Origin: Streptomyces sp. AW19M42
GTDB lineage: Bacteria > Actinomycetota > Actinomycetes > Streptomycetales > Streptomycetaceae
Direction of reading: 5' to 3'
Assembly: GCA_000470535.1 (NCBI GenBank)
Contig: CBRG010000154.1
Location: 1-64,000, forward strand
DNA: 64,000 nt
Positions 16,846 to 27,500 of the stretch are shown here, one piece after another (position 1 is the stretch's first letter; each line of letters starts with the position of its first letter). The position numbers and the translations under genes are program-made. The notes beneath the pieces are model-generated. The model was not told where the DNA came from. It saw only the letters and a program-made list of their open reading frames with translations, and ran no database searches.

Positions 16846-17824
16846 TCCTCTGCTACCTGGACGACCGTGGGACTACGGTACAGGGAAATTTGACAGGCCC
16901 CCAGGAGTGACAACGGGGTTTGACACCCCCTCCAGACCCTCTGAACCGTTCATCACTCCCCTGATCCAAATGCGTAACAGGTCCCACAATAGGCGTCGCG
17001 CCCGGCTTGCAACCTCTGCCCACTTGTCCCGAATTACGCCTTCAATGCCGTACGTCAACGGCGTCCTTACATGCCGAAAAGCTCTTGCGGAGAGCCCGAC
17101 GGGACATGTACGTTCGCTGCCGGAAGGGCTCTGATCGGGCTCGGAGAAGCACCCTTTCCCAGGTGCTTAGTTTGCTGCGCTCGAACGCCAACCTCACGTC
17201 CTTATGCAGGATTTCGGCGGGTCGGCGAAACCCTTTGCTCGCACTCAAGAAATGCGGTTTGATCCTCGGCGATATCCGCATCGGATACTCATCTTCTCAG
17301 AAGAAACCTTTCATCCGAACGTGCGCAAATACTCGCGAAGCAAAACCGTGCCCGTACACACAAAATCCCAAGGGGTAAGTCCTACGGACAAGCGCCCGTT
17401 CGGCCCTCATGCCTTCTTCCTCATTCGTGAGTACGACGGCAGGAAGCCGTGGGAGAAGGACAATTTCCTGACAATCACCGGCCTTGAGGCTGCCGACATC
17501 GAACGACTTCGGGCCCTCCAGGACAGCTCTGAGGCCACCCGCGAGTCCTCCCCGGAGGCCCCGCGTCGTCGGCGCCCGCGTTCGCCCCGCCGTCCCCGGG
17601 TGATCGGGAAGCGTCCCGCGAACCGGAGCGACATTCTGTCCGCGGCCCGGAACCGCCGGGCCCGCCGCCCCGTCGTCCTTGTCATCTTCGTCATCGGGCT
17701 GAACTGAACCAGGCGTCCCCCTGGGCATCTGCCACCTATCGTTGAGTTCGTCGGCCGGCCGCACCCCCGCAGCGGCCGGCCCCGCTCCCCCACGTTCATC
17801 TCACGGCCATGAAATGGGATCACC
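16846..17824. promoter_or_regulatory. Divergent control region between the two large defence operons
   Basis: 979 bases separate the GTG of the reverse operon from the TTG of the forward operon. The stretch 16880-17400 is clearly lower in GC than its surroundings and shows no Streptomyces-like third-position bias, so it most likely holds promoters and binding sites for both operons. The XRE domain of the reverse operon's first protein is an obvious candidate regulator. I saw no long palindrome. A possible small gene lies at 17348-17707. Confidence 0.5.
17348..17707 (+). CDS. Possible small protein before the forward defence operon
   Basis: 119 codons from a GTG at 17348 with no clear ribosome site; the frame stays open further upstream but that part lacks coding bias. 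The most protein-like section is FGPHAFFLIREYDGRKPWE followed by FLTITGLEAADIERLRALQ. The C-terminal third is arginine/proline-rich. It ends 117 bases before the GHKL-helicase gene, on the same strand. I do not recognise it. It may be a real small component or regulator, or a chance frame. Confidence 0.3.
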   Translation: MPVHTKSQGVSPTDKRPFGPHAFFLIREYDGRKPWEKDNFLTITGLEAADIERLRALQDSSEATRESSPEAPRRRRPRSPRRPRVIGKRPANRSDILSAARNRRARRPVVLVIFVIGLN

Positions 17825-20800
17825 TTGAACCACAGCGACGTGACGGGTATTTCGGGAGCCCTGCCCGTCATCCAGAAGATTCTCGACCAGTCGATGCGCG
17901 TCCTGGAGACGTACCGTGTGGACCCCGGGTTGATCCTGGAGCATGCCAACGGCGAGCGAAGGATCACTCAAGGCGGTTACGGCGACCGCCAGTTGTTCGA
18001 GCTCGTGCAGAACGCGGCGGACGAGATCGCCTCGGCTCCCGGCGGGAAAGTCCATGTAGTCCTCACCCGGACGCACCTCTACTGCGCCAACGAGGGAAAG
18101 CCTGTCACGCCCGAAGGCGCCGAGACCATTCTCCGTATGAGTGTGTCGAAGAAGCGCGGTGGCCAGATCGGTCGGTTCGGTGTCGGCGTGAAGTCGATCC
18201 TGGCCGTCACGGACACCCCCCAGTTCTTCAGCACTACGGGTGCGTTCGGTTTCGACCGTGTGTGGTCGCACGAGGAAATCAGGAAGGCTCGGGGCACGTC
18301 CGCCGAAGAGGTCTTCGAAGCACCTGTACTGAGGATGGCTCGTCCGCTGGACACCGAGAAGGAGCGGCTGACGGACCCCGTCCTGAACGCTCTGCTCGAC
18401 TGGGCCACGACGGTGGTGCGGCTGCCGCTCCTGCCCGGGGCCGCCGAGCGGCTCGGTCACGACATGCACGACTCCCTGAACAAGGCCGACGAGAAGCGTG
18501 AGTTCCCGGCCAGGTTCCAGCTGTTCTCCCATCACGTCGGGACCGTGATCCTTGAGGACACCCACTCCATGCCGCCGATCCGCCGCGAGATCACGGTCGA
18601 CCACGACGGCTTCTGGCACACGATCCAGGAGTCGCGCACGGGGCGGCCGGAGTCCGGTTCCGCGTGGAAGGTATTCACGCACGCCCACCGACCGTCCGAG
18701 GTCGCTCGCGCCAGCGCGGGCGAGATGCACGACCGGGGCACCATCGACATTTCGTGGGCCGTACCCGAATACACAGGTGAGACGGTGCTCACCACTCCTC
18801 GGGGCCGCGGCGAATTCTGGTCGTTCTTTCCAACGAAGTATCCGATGACGCTGCGAGGCGCGCTGAACGGTGCGTGGAAAACGAACGAGGACCGTCAGAA
18901 CCTCCTGGATTCCAGTCCGTTCAACCAGGAAATCATTCGTGTCGCCGCCCGTCTCGTGGTCGACTCCCTGCCGCACCTCGCCCCTTCCCAGGACCCGGCC
19001 GCCTATCTCCCGTTGCTCCCGGGCCGGACCAAGGAATCGGAGACCCTGAACTGGGCGGACAAATACCTGACGGAACAGATCTGGAAGCTGGCGGCCGAAC
19101 ATCCTTCGCTTCCCGACCAGGAGGGTGTGCTGCGGGTCCCCCGTGACATTCACGTACACCCCGCGCCGCACAACAAGGTGCCGCTCAAACAGGAATGGCT
19201 CCACATGTGGAGCGCATGTCCAGGTCGGCCATCGGACTGGATCCACCCCTCCGTCGAAGCCGCGGAGTTCCGCGCCGGCAAGGTCGGGCACATCCTGGAG
19301 GAGACCAAGCAGCGACGCGCGACCGTCCGGGAGTGGCTGGAAGCGCTGGTGACCGAGGAAACGGTCGAGGCCTCCGCCGTCGCGATCCGCATCCTCGCTG
19401 CCATGATCCGCGAGTCCTCCCCCTTCGCTATCGAGGCGCGGACGGCCCGCATCGTGCTGACCGAGGAGAGCGGACTGGTGGCCCCCGTGGTGGGCAAGGT
19501 CTACCGTCGAACCGTTCAGGACGGACTGCGCGACGGCACGACCTACGTCGACCCGAGGCTGTCGGAGGACGAGTCGCTGATCAGCGACCTCAACGAGATC
19601 GGCATTCGCGAGGCCGACCCCCGAGGTCGATTCATCGGTGTGCTGGAGCAGGGGATCGAGAACTACGGCCCCCAGGACTGGACACGCTTCTGGGAGCTTT
19701 TCCACAGCGCCGGTGGCAGCCGGGTCAGCGGTGAGGTCACCGCCCGTGTGCCGGACCCGCTGGGGAGTCTGCACGTGCGCACCGTCGGCGGACGGTTCCA
19801 CCGGATGCGGGAGTGCCTCCTGCCCGGCCCCGTGGTACCGGGCGACGGTTCCCGGGACTCGTCGATCGCCGTGGATCCGTCCTTCCACTCGGACGACCTG
19901 CATGTCCTGCGCGAGTTCGGCATGCGGGACAGGCCCACCCACGGGCACAGGCCGACGAACGAGTCATGGTTCGAGGACTACCGCGCCGCGATCTACGACA
20001 GCTACTGCAAGACGTTGAGCAGCAACGCCGCACGCCCCAGCCTGGCACGGATCAAACTGGAGGGCTCCCCGGTCGGCGGCCCCCTGCACCTTCTGGAACT
20101 GCTCTCGGAAGAGGGGAGAGCGGCTTTCGTCAAGGCGCTGCCCGACGACAGCGTCATCGACACCTGGACCCTGCAGGTGGGTGTCCAGGCCTCGACGCGC
20201 AAGGTGATCCACTCGCCGCTGCGCTGGATGCTGCGCCGTCACGGACGCGTGGCGACCTCACAGGGCGTCGTCCCGATCGCCGGTGCCGTCGGCCCGCAGC
20301 TCCAGGCGTACGCGGATGTTCTTCCCGTGGCCGACATCAGTGCGGAGAAGGCGCGCAAACTCCACCTTCCCGTGCTGGTCGACGAGGTCCCCACCAAGCA
20401 GTGGGAGCGCCTACTCGAACAGCTCCGGGGCAGCGACGACGACGTCTTCGTCGGGCGCACCTACGTGATGTTGACCCGCCTCGAAGTGGACTTCCCGGAT
20501 CAACTCACCCGCTGCCGTGTGGGAGCGGAGTGGGCTGCCCGCGAGGACAACGAGATCGCCGTGGCGGCGACCGGGGCCGAGTACCGCGCACTGCGCGCCG
20601 AGCAGATCCCGGCGTTGTTGGCCGGTGGGCCGGAGGACGCGGCGCTGCTGGTCAAGACATGGGGGATGCTGCGCTACGCCGACGTCATAAGCAAGGAGAT
20701 CCGGCACGTCGGGGTCGGTGAGCCCGTCCTCCTGCAGGACGAGTTCCCCACGCTTCGCCAGCGGCTGGGCCCTGCCGTGAACAACCATCGTCTGCTGCGC

Positions 20801-22591
20801 TGTTCGGAGCTGGAGGAGGTGGTCCGGACACCCCAGGGTTCCACCACGACCCCACTCGACAGTGCGTTGCAGGGCACGACCGTACTGGTGCTGGACTCCG
20901 CGGATCGCCTGGCGACGCTGGTCGCCGCTGATCGCGAACTGCGGTGGGGGCTGGAGGAGTCGGGGTGTCGAGCGGTCCTGGAGGCGCAGACGCGCCAGGA
21001 GGCGGACCAGGAACTCCAGGCATCTCTGCGCCGTGTCCGGCAGGCGAGCAGCGTCGAGGAGAAGTTGGAGCTGCTCATCGGTGCGGCCGCACTCCGTGCC
21101 GGCCTCCCCCCGGGCCTGTTGGAGAGCGAACCGTCCGAACCGGGAGGCGGCGAGCCGTCCCCGCGTCGCATCGCTCGCCTGGCCTACAACGCCCACGGCG
21201 ACGGTGTGCTCCAGGTGCACGCACGGGACCTGCAGGCCGCCTATCCGAGTCATGCCCCGTCCAGCTTCGCCGGGGCGTCACCCGCCGTGAAGTTCGTCTC
21301 GGAGTTCGGTTTCCCCGACTCCTTCGCCGGCGCGCGGACGCCCTCGCTGCCTCCCAGGATCGAGATCCCTGGCCCGTCGGAGTTCCCACGCCTGCATGAC
21401 TATCAGGAGCGTCTCGCGGCCAAGGTCTTCGCTATGCTCGATCGCTTCACCCCGCAGCGCGGCATGCTCTCCCTGCCCACCGGGGCGGGCAAGACGCGTG
21501 TGGCGGCGGAGGCCGTCATCCGCTGGATCAAACAGGTGGGCGAGCTGAGTGGCCCCATTCTCTGGATCGCCCAGACCGAGGAACTCTGCGAACAGGCCGT
21601 GCAGAGCTGGAGCTTCGTCTGGTCGAAGGTGGGCGCGGAGACTCCTCTGGCGATCAGCAGGCTGTGGACGACCAACGAGGCCGGCCCCGTCGCCGACCGT
21701 CCTCACCTCGTCGTCGCCACGGACGCCAAACTTCGTAACTGCCTGGACACCGAGAGCTATGCCTGGCTCCGGAATGCCAGCCTGGTCATCGTCGACGAAG
21801 CCCATGTCGCCATCTCTCCCCAGTACACGGAGATCCTCACTCAACTCGGCCTCACGGCCTACGAGACGCGACGCCACCTGCTGGGACTCACAGCCACACC
21901 GTTCCGGAACACGAACGACGCGGAGACCAAGCGCCTCGTCCAGCGCTTCGGGGCCCAGCGCCTCGACGACGGTGTCTTTCCGTCGGACGATCCGTACGGG
22001 GAGCTCCAGGAACTCGGCATGCTCGCGAAGGTTACGCACCGGGAGCTGCTCGGCGGCACGATCGAACTGACCCAGGACGAGAAGACACGCGCCGATCAAA
22101 TGAGTCTTCTCTCCAAAGCCGCGGAGCAACGCCTGGCCGACGACCAGGACCGCAACAAGCGCATCCTCGATGAGATCGGAGCCATGCCGGACGACTGGCC
22201 CGTCCTGGTCTTCGCCACGTCCGTCGCTCACGCCAAGTTCCTGGCCGCGAAGCTCAAGGGCCACGGCATCACCGCGGCTTCGGTGGACTCGGCCACGTCC
22301 ACGGGCGAGCGCAGGCGGAGCATCGACGACTTCCGGCGCGGTCGCGTCCGAGTGCTGACGAACTACGGCGTCCTGACGCAGGGCTTCGACGCACCGGCGA
22401 CCAGGGCGGTCGTGATCACACGTCCGACGTACAGCCCGAACGTCTACCAACAGATGATCGGTCGCGGACTCCGTGGCCCCGGCAACGGCGGCAAGGAAAC
22501 ATGCCTGATCCTCAACGTGCGCGACAACATCACGAACTACGACAAGGCCCTCGCCTTCACTCAGTTCGAGCACCTGTGGAGGGCCCAGTGA
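17825..22591 (+). CDS. Sacsin-type GHKL ATPase fused to an SF2 (DEAD/DEAH) helicase
   Basis: 1588 residues from a TTG at 17825. Residues 45-130 form a sacsin-like GHKL domain: GGYGDRQLFELVQNAADEI (50-68), YCANEGKPVTPEGAETI, and the lid KKRGGQIGRFGVGVKSIL. Residues about 200-1190 are a long region without motifs I know. The C-terminal 400 residues are an SF2 helicase: LHDYQERLAAKVF (Q-like), LPTGAGKT (1217-1224), VDEAH (1323-1327), GLTATPF, SVDSATSTGERRRSIDDF, VLTQGFDAPATRAVV and QMIGRGLRGPG. The family resembles type I/III restriction translocases. The stop overlaps the UvrD-like gene by GTGA. Coupling an ATP clamp to a DNA motor in one chain suggests entry on unmodified or foreign DNA followed by translocation; this is inference. 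Confidence 0.9.
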   Translation: MNHSDVTGISGALPVIQKILDQSMRVLETYRVDPGLILEHANGERRITQGGYGDRQLFELVQNAADEIASAPGGKVHVVLTRTHLYCANEGKPVTPEGAETILRMSVSKKRGGQIGRFGVGVKSILAVTDTPQFFSTTGAFGFDRVWSHEEIRKARGTSAEEVFEAPVLRMARPLDTEKERLTDPVLNALLDWATTVVRLPLLPGAAERLGHDMHDSLNKADEKREFPARFQLFSHHVGTVILEDTHSMPPIRREITVDHDGFWHTIQESRTGRPESGSAWKVFTHAHRPSEVARASAGEMHDRGTIDISWAVPEYTGETVLTTPRGRGEFWSFFPTKYPMTLRGALNGAWKTNEDRQNLLDSSPFNQEIIRVAARLVVDSLPHLAPSQDPAAYLPLLPGRTKESETLNWADKYLTEQIWKLAAEHPSLPDQEGVLRVPRDIHVHPAPHNKVPLKQEWLHMWSACPGRPSDWIHPSVEAAEFRAGKVGHILEETKQRRATVREWLEALVTEETVEASAVAIRILAAMIRESSPFAIEARTARIVLTEESGLVAPVVGKVYRRTVQDGLRDGTTYVDPRLSEDESLISDLNEIGIREADPRGRFIGVLEQGIENYGPQDWTRFWELFHSAGGSRVSGEVTARVPDPLGSLHVRTVGGRFHRMRECLLPGPVVPGDGSRDSSIAVDPSFHSDDLHVLREFGMRDRPTHGHRPTNESWFEDYRAAIYDSYCKTLSSNAARPSLARIKLEGSPVGGPLHLLELLSEEGRAAFVKALPDDSVIDTWTLQVGVQASTRKVIHSPLRWMLRRHGRVATSQGVVPIAGAVGPQLQAYADVLPVADISAEKARKLHLPVLVDEVPTKQWERLLEQLRGSDDDVFVGRTYVMLTRLEVDFPDQLTRCRVGAEWAAREDNEIAVAATGAEYRALRAEQIPALLAGGPEDAALLVKTWGMLRYADVISKEIRHVGVGEPVLLQDEFPTLRQRLGPAVNNHRLLRCSELEEVVRTPQGSTTTPLDSALQGTTVLVLDSADRLATLVAADRELRWGLEESGCRAVLEAQTRQEADQELQASLRRVRQASSVEEKLELLIGAAALRAGLPPGLLESEPSEPGGGEPSPRRIARLAYNAHGDGVLQVHARDLQAAYPSHAPSSFAGASPAVKFVSEFGFPDSFAGARTPSLPPRIEIPGPSEFPRLHDYQERLAAKVFAMLDRFTPQRGMLSLPTGAGKTRVAAEAVIRWIKQVGELSGPILWIAQTEELCEQAVQSWSFVWSKVGAETPLAISRLWTTNEAGPVADRPHLVVATDAKLRNCLDTESYAWLRNASLVIVDEAHVAISPQYTEILTQLGLTAYETRRHLLGLTATPFRNTNDAETKRLVQRFGAQRLDDGVFPSDDPYGELQELGMLAKVTHRELLGGTIELTQDEKTRADQMSLLSKAAEQRLADDQDRNKRILDEIGAMPDDWPVLVFATSVAHAKFLAAKLKGHGITAASVDSATSTGERRRSIDDFRRGRVRVLTNYGVLTQGFDAPATRAVVITRPTYSPNVYQQMIGRGLRGPGNGGKETCLILNVRDNITNYDKALAFTQFEHLWRAQ

Positions 22592-24501
22592 CCGACGCGT
22601 ACCTCGACAGCCCGCCCCTCACCGAGGAACAGCAGGCCGTGGTCGACCAGCCCTGGGACACCCGGCTACTGGTGACGGCGGGCGCCGGCGCCGGTAAGAC
22701 GCACACACTCGTCCGCAGGCTCGACGCGCTCCTGAGCGACGAGGAGGAAGCACTCGAAGCACGCGAGATCCTGGTCCTCAGCTTCTCCAGGGCCGCCGTA
22801 CGGGAACTGCGGGAGCGGATCGCTCTTCATTCCCGTGAGGCACGCCGGGTCAGGGTGCAGACCTTCGACTCCTGGGCCTACGCGCTCCTGCGCGGCGAGC
22901 AGCCCGACCGGGACTGGAGCGCGCTGCGCTTCGACGAGAGGATCGGCGGGGCCACGGAGGCGATCCTGCGTGGCGCGGTCGAGGACAGTGAGCCCGGCCC
23001 GCCGGCCCACGTGGTGATCGACGAGGTCCAGGACCTGGTGGGTGACCGTCGGGACATGGTGGAGACCCTGCTCGACCGGTTCCAGGACAGCTGCGGTTTC
23101 ACCGTGGTCGGAGACGGCGCTCAGGCGATCTTCGGGTTCCAGGTGGCGGACGAGGATGCCCGCGCCGCGGAAACGAACTACTTCTTCGACTGGCTGCGAG
23201 CGTCATACCCGGACGATCTCGTGGAGCTCCACCTCTCCGCCAACTTCCGCGCACGCACCGACGAGGCGGGGGTCGCGCTGCCCCTCGGCCCCGCGCTCCA
23301 GCGTCTGCCGTCGGAAAGCGCAGCCTCGGACGCCGCTGGGGAGGCCGCCTACCGAGACCTCACCGACCTGCTCCGGGTCTGCCCCTCGTTCGGTGCCGTC
23401 ACCGACGTGTTCATGCTCGACTCGTTGAGAGACTTCCGAGGTACGTGCGCGATCCTCTGCCGGGACAACCGCCAGGCTCTGGTGCTGGCGGAGACGCTGT
23501 TCTCCCACGGCGTGCACCACCGGCTGCAGCGCGATCTCCAGGACCGCCCGGTGCCTGCCTGGGTGGCCTCGGTACTTCGTGGCACCGGATCGACCACGCT
23601 GACGGAGGAGCGTTTCCAGGATCTGCTCGTCTCCGGGTCGCTCTCCCCCGTCGGAGATCGCGCAAGGGTATGGCGGTCGCTGCGCGGCGCGGCGCGAGCG
23701 CCCCGGGGACACATGGATGTGTCCGCTGTGCGGCAGGCCGTGGTCCAGGGCAGATTTCCCGACGACCTGGCAGCGGTCGAGCCGGCCGATCTCGTGGTGT
23801 CGACCGTCCACAGGGCCAAGGGACTCGAATTCGATCGCGTGATCGTGGTCGAGCCGGCCTTGTTGGCCGAGCTCCGAAAGCAACACACCCATATCGATCC
23901 TGCGGCAGAGGTCCGCGCGCTCTACGTCGCGATGACTCGTCCCAGGGACGATCTGTTCCGCGTCGACGCGCCGGACACCGCCCTGATCCGCAGGGACCAC
24001 AGCACCGGGCGCCACTACGCGGGTGGTTGGAAGGCCTACCAGCGCTACGGGATCTCGGCCGCTTCCCTGGACGTTTCCCGCGAACACCCGCCGGGCACCG
24101 ACGGCTTCGCGTGCGACGCCGGGGCTCTGCAGGATTACCTCGCCTCCTCGGTCTCGCCGGGGGATGCCTTGGAACTGCGCCTTCAGCACGAAATGACCAT
24201 GGCCGCGGATCAGAGCCCGCCGTACACGGTGTTCCACCGGGACCGCCCTGTCGCCGTCGTCTCGGAGAGGTTCCGACACGACCTGCACACCTCACTCAAG
24301 ATCAACAAAACCTGGGACATCAGCTGGCCGACGAGCATCGAAGGGTTCCGGGTCGACTGTCTGGAAAGCGTGGCAGGCAGTACGGCCTCCGGCGCCCGTG
24401 CAGGGCTCGGTGAACACGGGCTCTGGATGGTGCCTCGCATGTCAGGGATCGGTCGCTACAGGTGGACCAGCAGGAACACGCAGGAGGACATCGCCCGATG
24501 A
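22588..24501 (+). CDS. UvrD/PcrA-like SF1 helicase
   Basis: 637 residues from the GTG of a GTGA overlap. SF1A motifs in order: LTEEQQAVVD (Q motif), TAGAGAGKTHTLVRR (Walker A, 30-44), VLSFSRAAVRELRERI (Ia), VQTFDSWAYALL, VIDEVQDLVGDRR (II), VVGDGAQAIFGF (III), LSANFRA (IV), VSTVHRAKGLEFDRVIVV (V) and LYVAMTRPRDDLF (VI). The last 150 residues have no nuclease motif and are not family-typical, perhaps for partner binding. At 637 residues it is slightly short for UvrD. It unwinds DNA 3' to 5' by family precedent. It sits inside the forward operon and is coupled to drmA. Confidence 0.92.
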   Translation: MTDAYLDSPPLTEEQQAVVDQPWDTRLLVTAGAGAGKTHTLVRRLDALLSDEEEALEAREILVLSFSRAAVRELRERIALHSREARRVRVQTFDSWAYALLRGEQPDRDWSALRFDERIGGATEAILRGAVEDSEPGPPAHVVIDEVQDLVGDRRDMVETLLDRFQDSCGFTVVGDGAQAIFGFQVADEDARAAETNYFFDWLRASYPDDLVELHLSANFRARTDEAGVALPLGPALQRLPSESAASDAAGEAAYRDLTDLLRVCPSFGAVTDVFMLDSLRDFRGTCAILCRDNRQALVLAETLFSHGVHHRLQRDLQDRPVPAWVASVLRGTGSTTLTEERFQDLLVSGSLSPVGDRARVWRSLRGAARAPRGHMDVSAVRQAVVQGRFPDDLAAVEPADLVVSTVHRAKGLEFDRVIVVEPALLAELRKQHTHIDPAAEVRALYVAMTRPRDDLFRVDAPDTALIRRDHSTGRHYAGGWKAYQRYGISAASLDVSREHPPGTDGFACDAGALQDYLASSVSPGDALELRLQHEMTMAADQSPPYTVFHRDRPVAVVSERFRHDLHTSLKINKTWDISWPTSIEGFRVDCLESVAGSTASGARAGLGEHGLWMVPRMSGIGRYRWTSRNTQEDIAR

Positions 24502-27500
24502 AGGACGAATCGAACCCGCACGCCGCCCACTACGTGGCGCGCCAGGCACTTGTCGATCAACTTCGCCGAGACCTTCTCGGCCCAGGCTCCCCCGACGAGG
24601 TCCTGAAGCAGGACCCACCGATCACGGCCTATCCCATCGGGGTGTTGTTCCCCCGGCCTTCCGACGAGAAGGCCAGACGTGCCCTGGAGGAAGACGCGGA
24701 CGAGATCGAAGGCTTGGACGACGCCCCCCTCGTGCGGGGGCGTCGGGACCTCGAGGAGTCGGCTCCGGATACCGGCGCCTCGCTCGCCGGTGACCGTCGA
24801 CCGTCCTCCATGGGACTGACATTCGCCGTCGACCCCACCGTCTCGTCGACCATCGTCGTGCACACGGAGGCCGCGATGTACGACCCCGTCGATCCCGACG
24901 GGCGTCCGATCCCCGCCAAACGGGCCGAGGCCCGCAGCACCTCCGATCAGAAGGAACACTGGCGTCGCCGGGTCCTGGACCTGCGCCCCGTGACCATAGA
25001 CGTGACGGTGCCGGAACGACACCGGCCCGCACCCCTGCACGACGGTGTGAGCGTCGAGATCCTCGTGCGTCCGCCGGCTGCCGGTACGGTCACGGTCACG
25101 GTCACCCTGATCAACACACACTCGGTGGGCGAACGAGAGCTTCAGGACGCGCACGCTCTCTACCAGCCCCGTCTCACCGTGACGACTCCGTCGGGAGCGC
25201 CCGCCTTCGTCGAGCGCCCCGCCGGCGGGCGAGCGGTCGACGGAGAAGTGGCCACGAGCAGACTGCTCCACCGGCACGCCCCCACTTTCGCCATGGGCCA
25301 CGGCTGTGCGGCGGAGTGGGATTGGACTCCGCCGCCCATCGGCGCGCCCAACAACGCACGCGCCTCGATCGCCGGCGTGCGGACCGAGTTCGTACCGACC
25401 CACGACGTGTTGCTGACCGACTCGAACCCTGACATCGACGACTCCGCCCTCACGATGCACGGTCTGGCGACCCGGCCGGAGAGCGACGTCCTGGCGTCAT
25501 TGAACGAACTGATGGCTGGGTACGCGGAGTGGATCGATCGCAAGGAGACGGAGGCCGAGTCCTTCCGCGGCACTCCGCACGAAGCTCCGGCGCGGGCACA
25601 GATCGAGCAGTGTCGTACCGCCCTCGGCCGGATGCGTCGGGGCATCCGGGTGCTCGGTGAGAACTCCGACGCATTGCACGCGTTCCGACTGGCCAATCGC
25701 GCGATGGCTCACCAGCGCGCCCGAAGCGAGTGGGTGCGGAACGGACGTGATGGAACCCCGGACGAGACGGTCGGACGCTGGCGTCCGTTCCAGATCTCCT
25801 TCGTGCTGCTCTGCCTCGAAGGGATCGTGGACCCCCACCATGAGGACCGAGCAGTCGCCGACCTGTTGTGGTTCCCGACCGGTGGGGGGAAGACGGAGGC
25901 GTATCTGGGCCTCATCGCCTTCACCACGTTCTTTCGGCGTCTGCGCCTCAAGGAGCACGGAACCGGCGTCACCGTCCTCATGCGCTACACACTGAGGTTG
26001 CTCACGTTGCAGCAGTTCGAGCGTGCTGCCGCCCTCATCTGCGCCATGGAGCGCATCCGACTCGGCTCTGTGGAGACGCTCGGTGCGGAGCCCATCTCCA
26101 TCGGCATGTGGGTCGGCCAGTCCGCCACTCCCAACCGGCTGTCGGACGCCGAGAAGAGTCTGGTCGAGCTGCGCAAGGAGAAGGAACTGCAGGAGAAGAA
26201 CCCGGTTCAGCTGCACGCCTGCCCCTGGTGCGGAACCCGTCTCGACGCCTATCAGTACGAGGTGGACGAGGAGGCCAAGCGGATGTACATCCGCTGCCCC
26301 GACACCTGGTGCGACTTCCGCGACGGTCTACCGGTCCACCTTGTCGACGAAGCCGTCTACGATGCCCGTCCGACGCTGGTGATCGCCACGGTCGACAAGT
26401 TCGCCGCGATGCCGTGGCGCGCGCAGACCGCCGCTCTGTTCAACCGGGACCGAGAGGACCGCACTCCTCCCCCGGAGCTGATCGTCCAGGACGAACTGCA
26501 TCTCATCTCGGGCCCACTCGGCACCCTCACCGGCCTCTACGAGACAGCCGTGGATCTGTTGGCCGACAGCCCGAAGGTCATTGCCTCGACTGCGACGATC
26601 CGCCGCGCTTCCGATCAGGGACGACAGCTCTTCGATCGCACGGTCGCGCAGTTCCCGCCGGCGGGGATCGACGCCCGGGACTCCTGGTTCGCCGTGGAGA
26701 CCCCGAAGGAGCGCAAGGCGACACGTCAATACGTCGGTCTGCTCACCCCGAGCACCAGCCAGTCGACGCTCCTCATCCGCACCTATGCGAATCTCCTTCA
26801 CCGCGCGGCGCGCACCGACACCACGGAAAACGTGCGGGACGCCTACTGGACGCTCGTCGGGTACTTCAACAGCCTTCGGCTGCTCGCCGCCGCCGAGCTC
26901 CAGGTGCATGACGACGTCGATTCCTACCTCGGGTATCTGGCCTCGCGCGACGAATGTCCACAGCGAAAGGTACTGGAGCAGACCGAGCTGACGAGCCGAG
27001 CCAACTCCAGCGAGATCCCGAAACGTCTCAAGCAGGTGGAGAAGCGGCTACCCGATCCCGATGCCGTGGACGTCCTCCTGGCCACCAACATGATCTCCGT
27101 GGGCGTCGACGTGGATCGGCTCGGGTTGATGGCGGTCATGGGTCAGCCGCAGACCACGGCCGAGTACATTCAGGCGACAAGCCGCGTCGGCCGACGTCAT
27201 CCCGGACTTGTCGCCGTGATGTTGAACTCCTCGCGCTCCAGGGACCGTTCTCACTACGAGAGCTTCCAGCACTTCCATTCGGCGCTGTACCGAGAAGTCG
27301 AATCGACCAGCGTGACGCCCTTCTCGTCCCGGGCGCGTGACAGAGGGCTGCACGCGGTGGTGGTCGCACTCGCGCGCATTTTGATTCCGGAGGCGCGCGA
27401 GAACGACGGAGCGGGCCGGATCCACCAGTTCCGCGCCGAACTGGAAGAGGTCGTTCGGACCGCGCTCCTCGCCCGTGTCCAGTCCGTCGCCCCGGACGAG

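Noticed and set aside
17407-17967. Minus-strand frame across the start of the GHKL-helicase gene
   Set aside because: Arg/Ser-rich, no family features, and it overlaps the well-supported forward gene.
17801-19948. 715-codon minus-strand frame
   Set aside because: Antisense shadow of the GHKL-helicase fusion; it lacks any motif and is dominated by Val/Gly/Arg/His.
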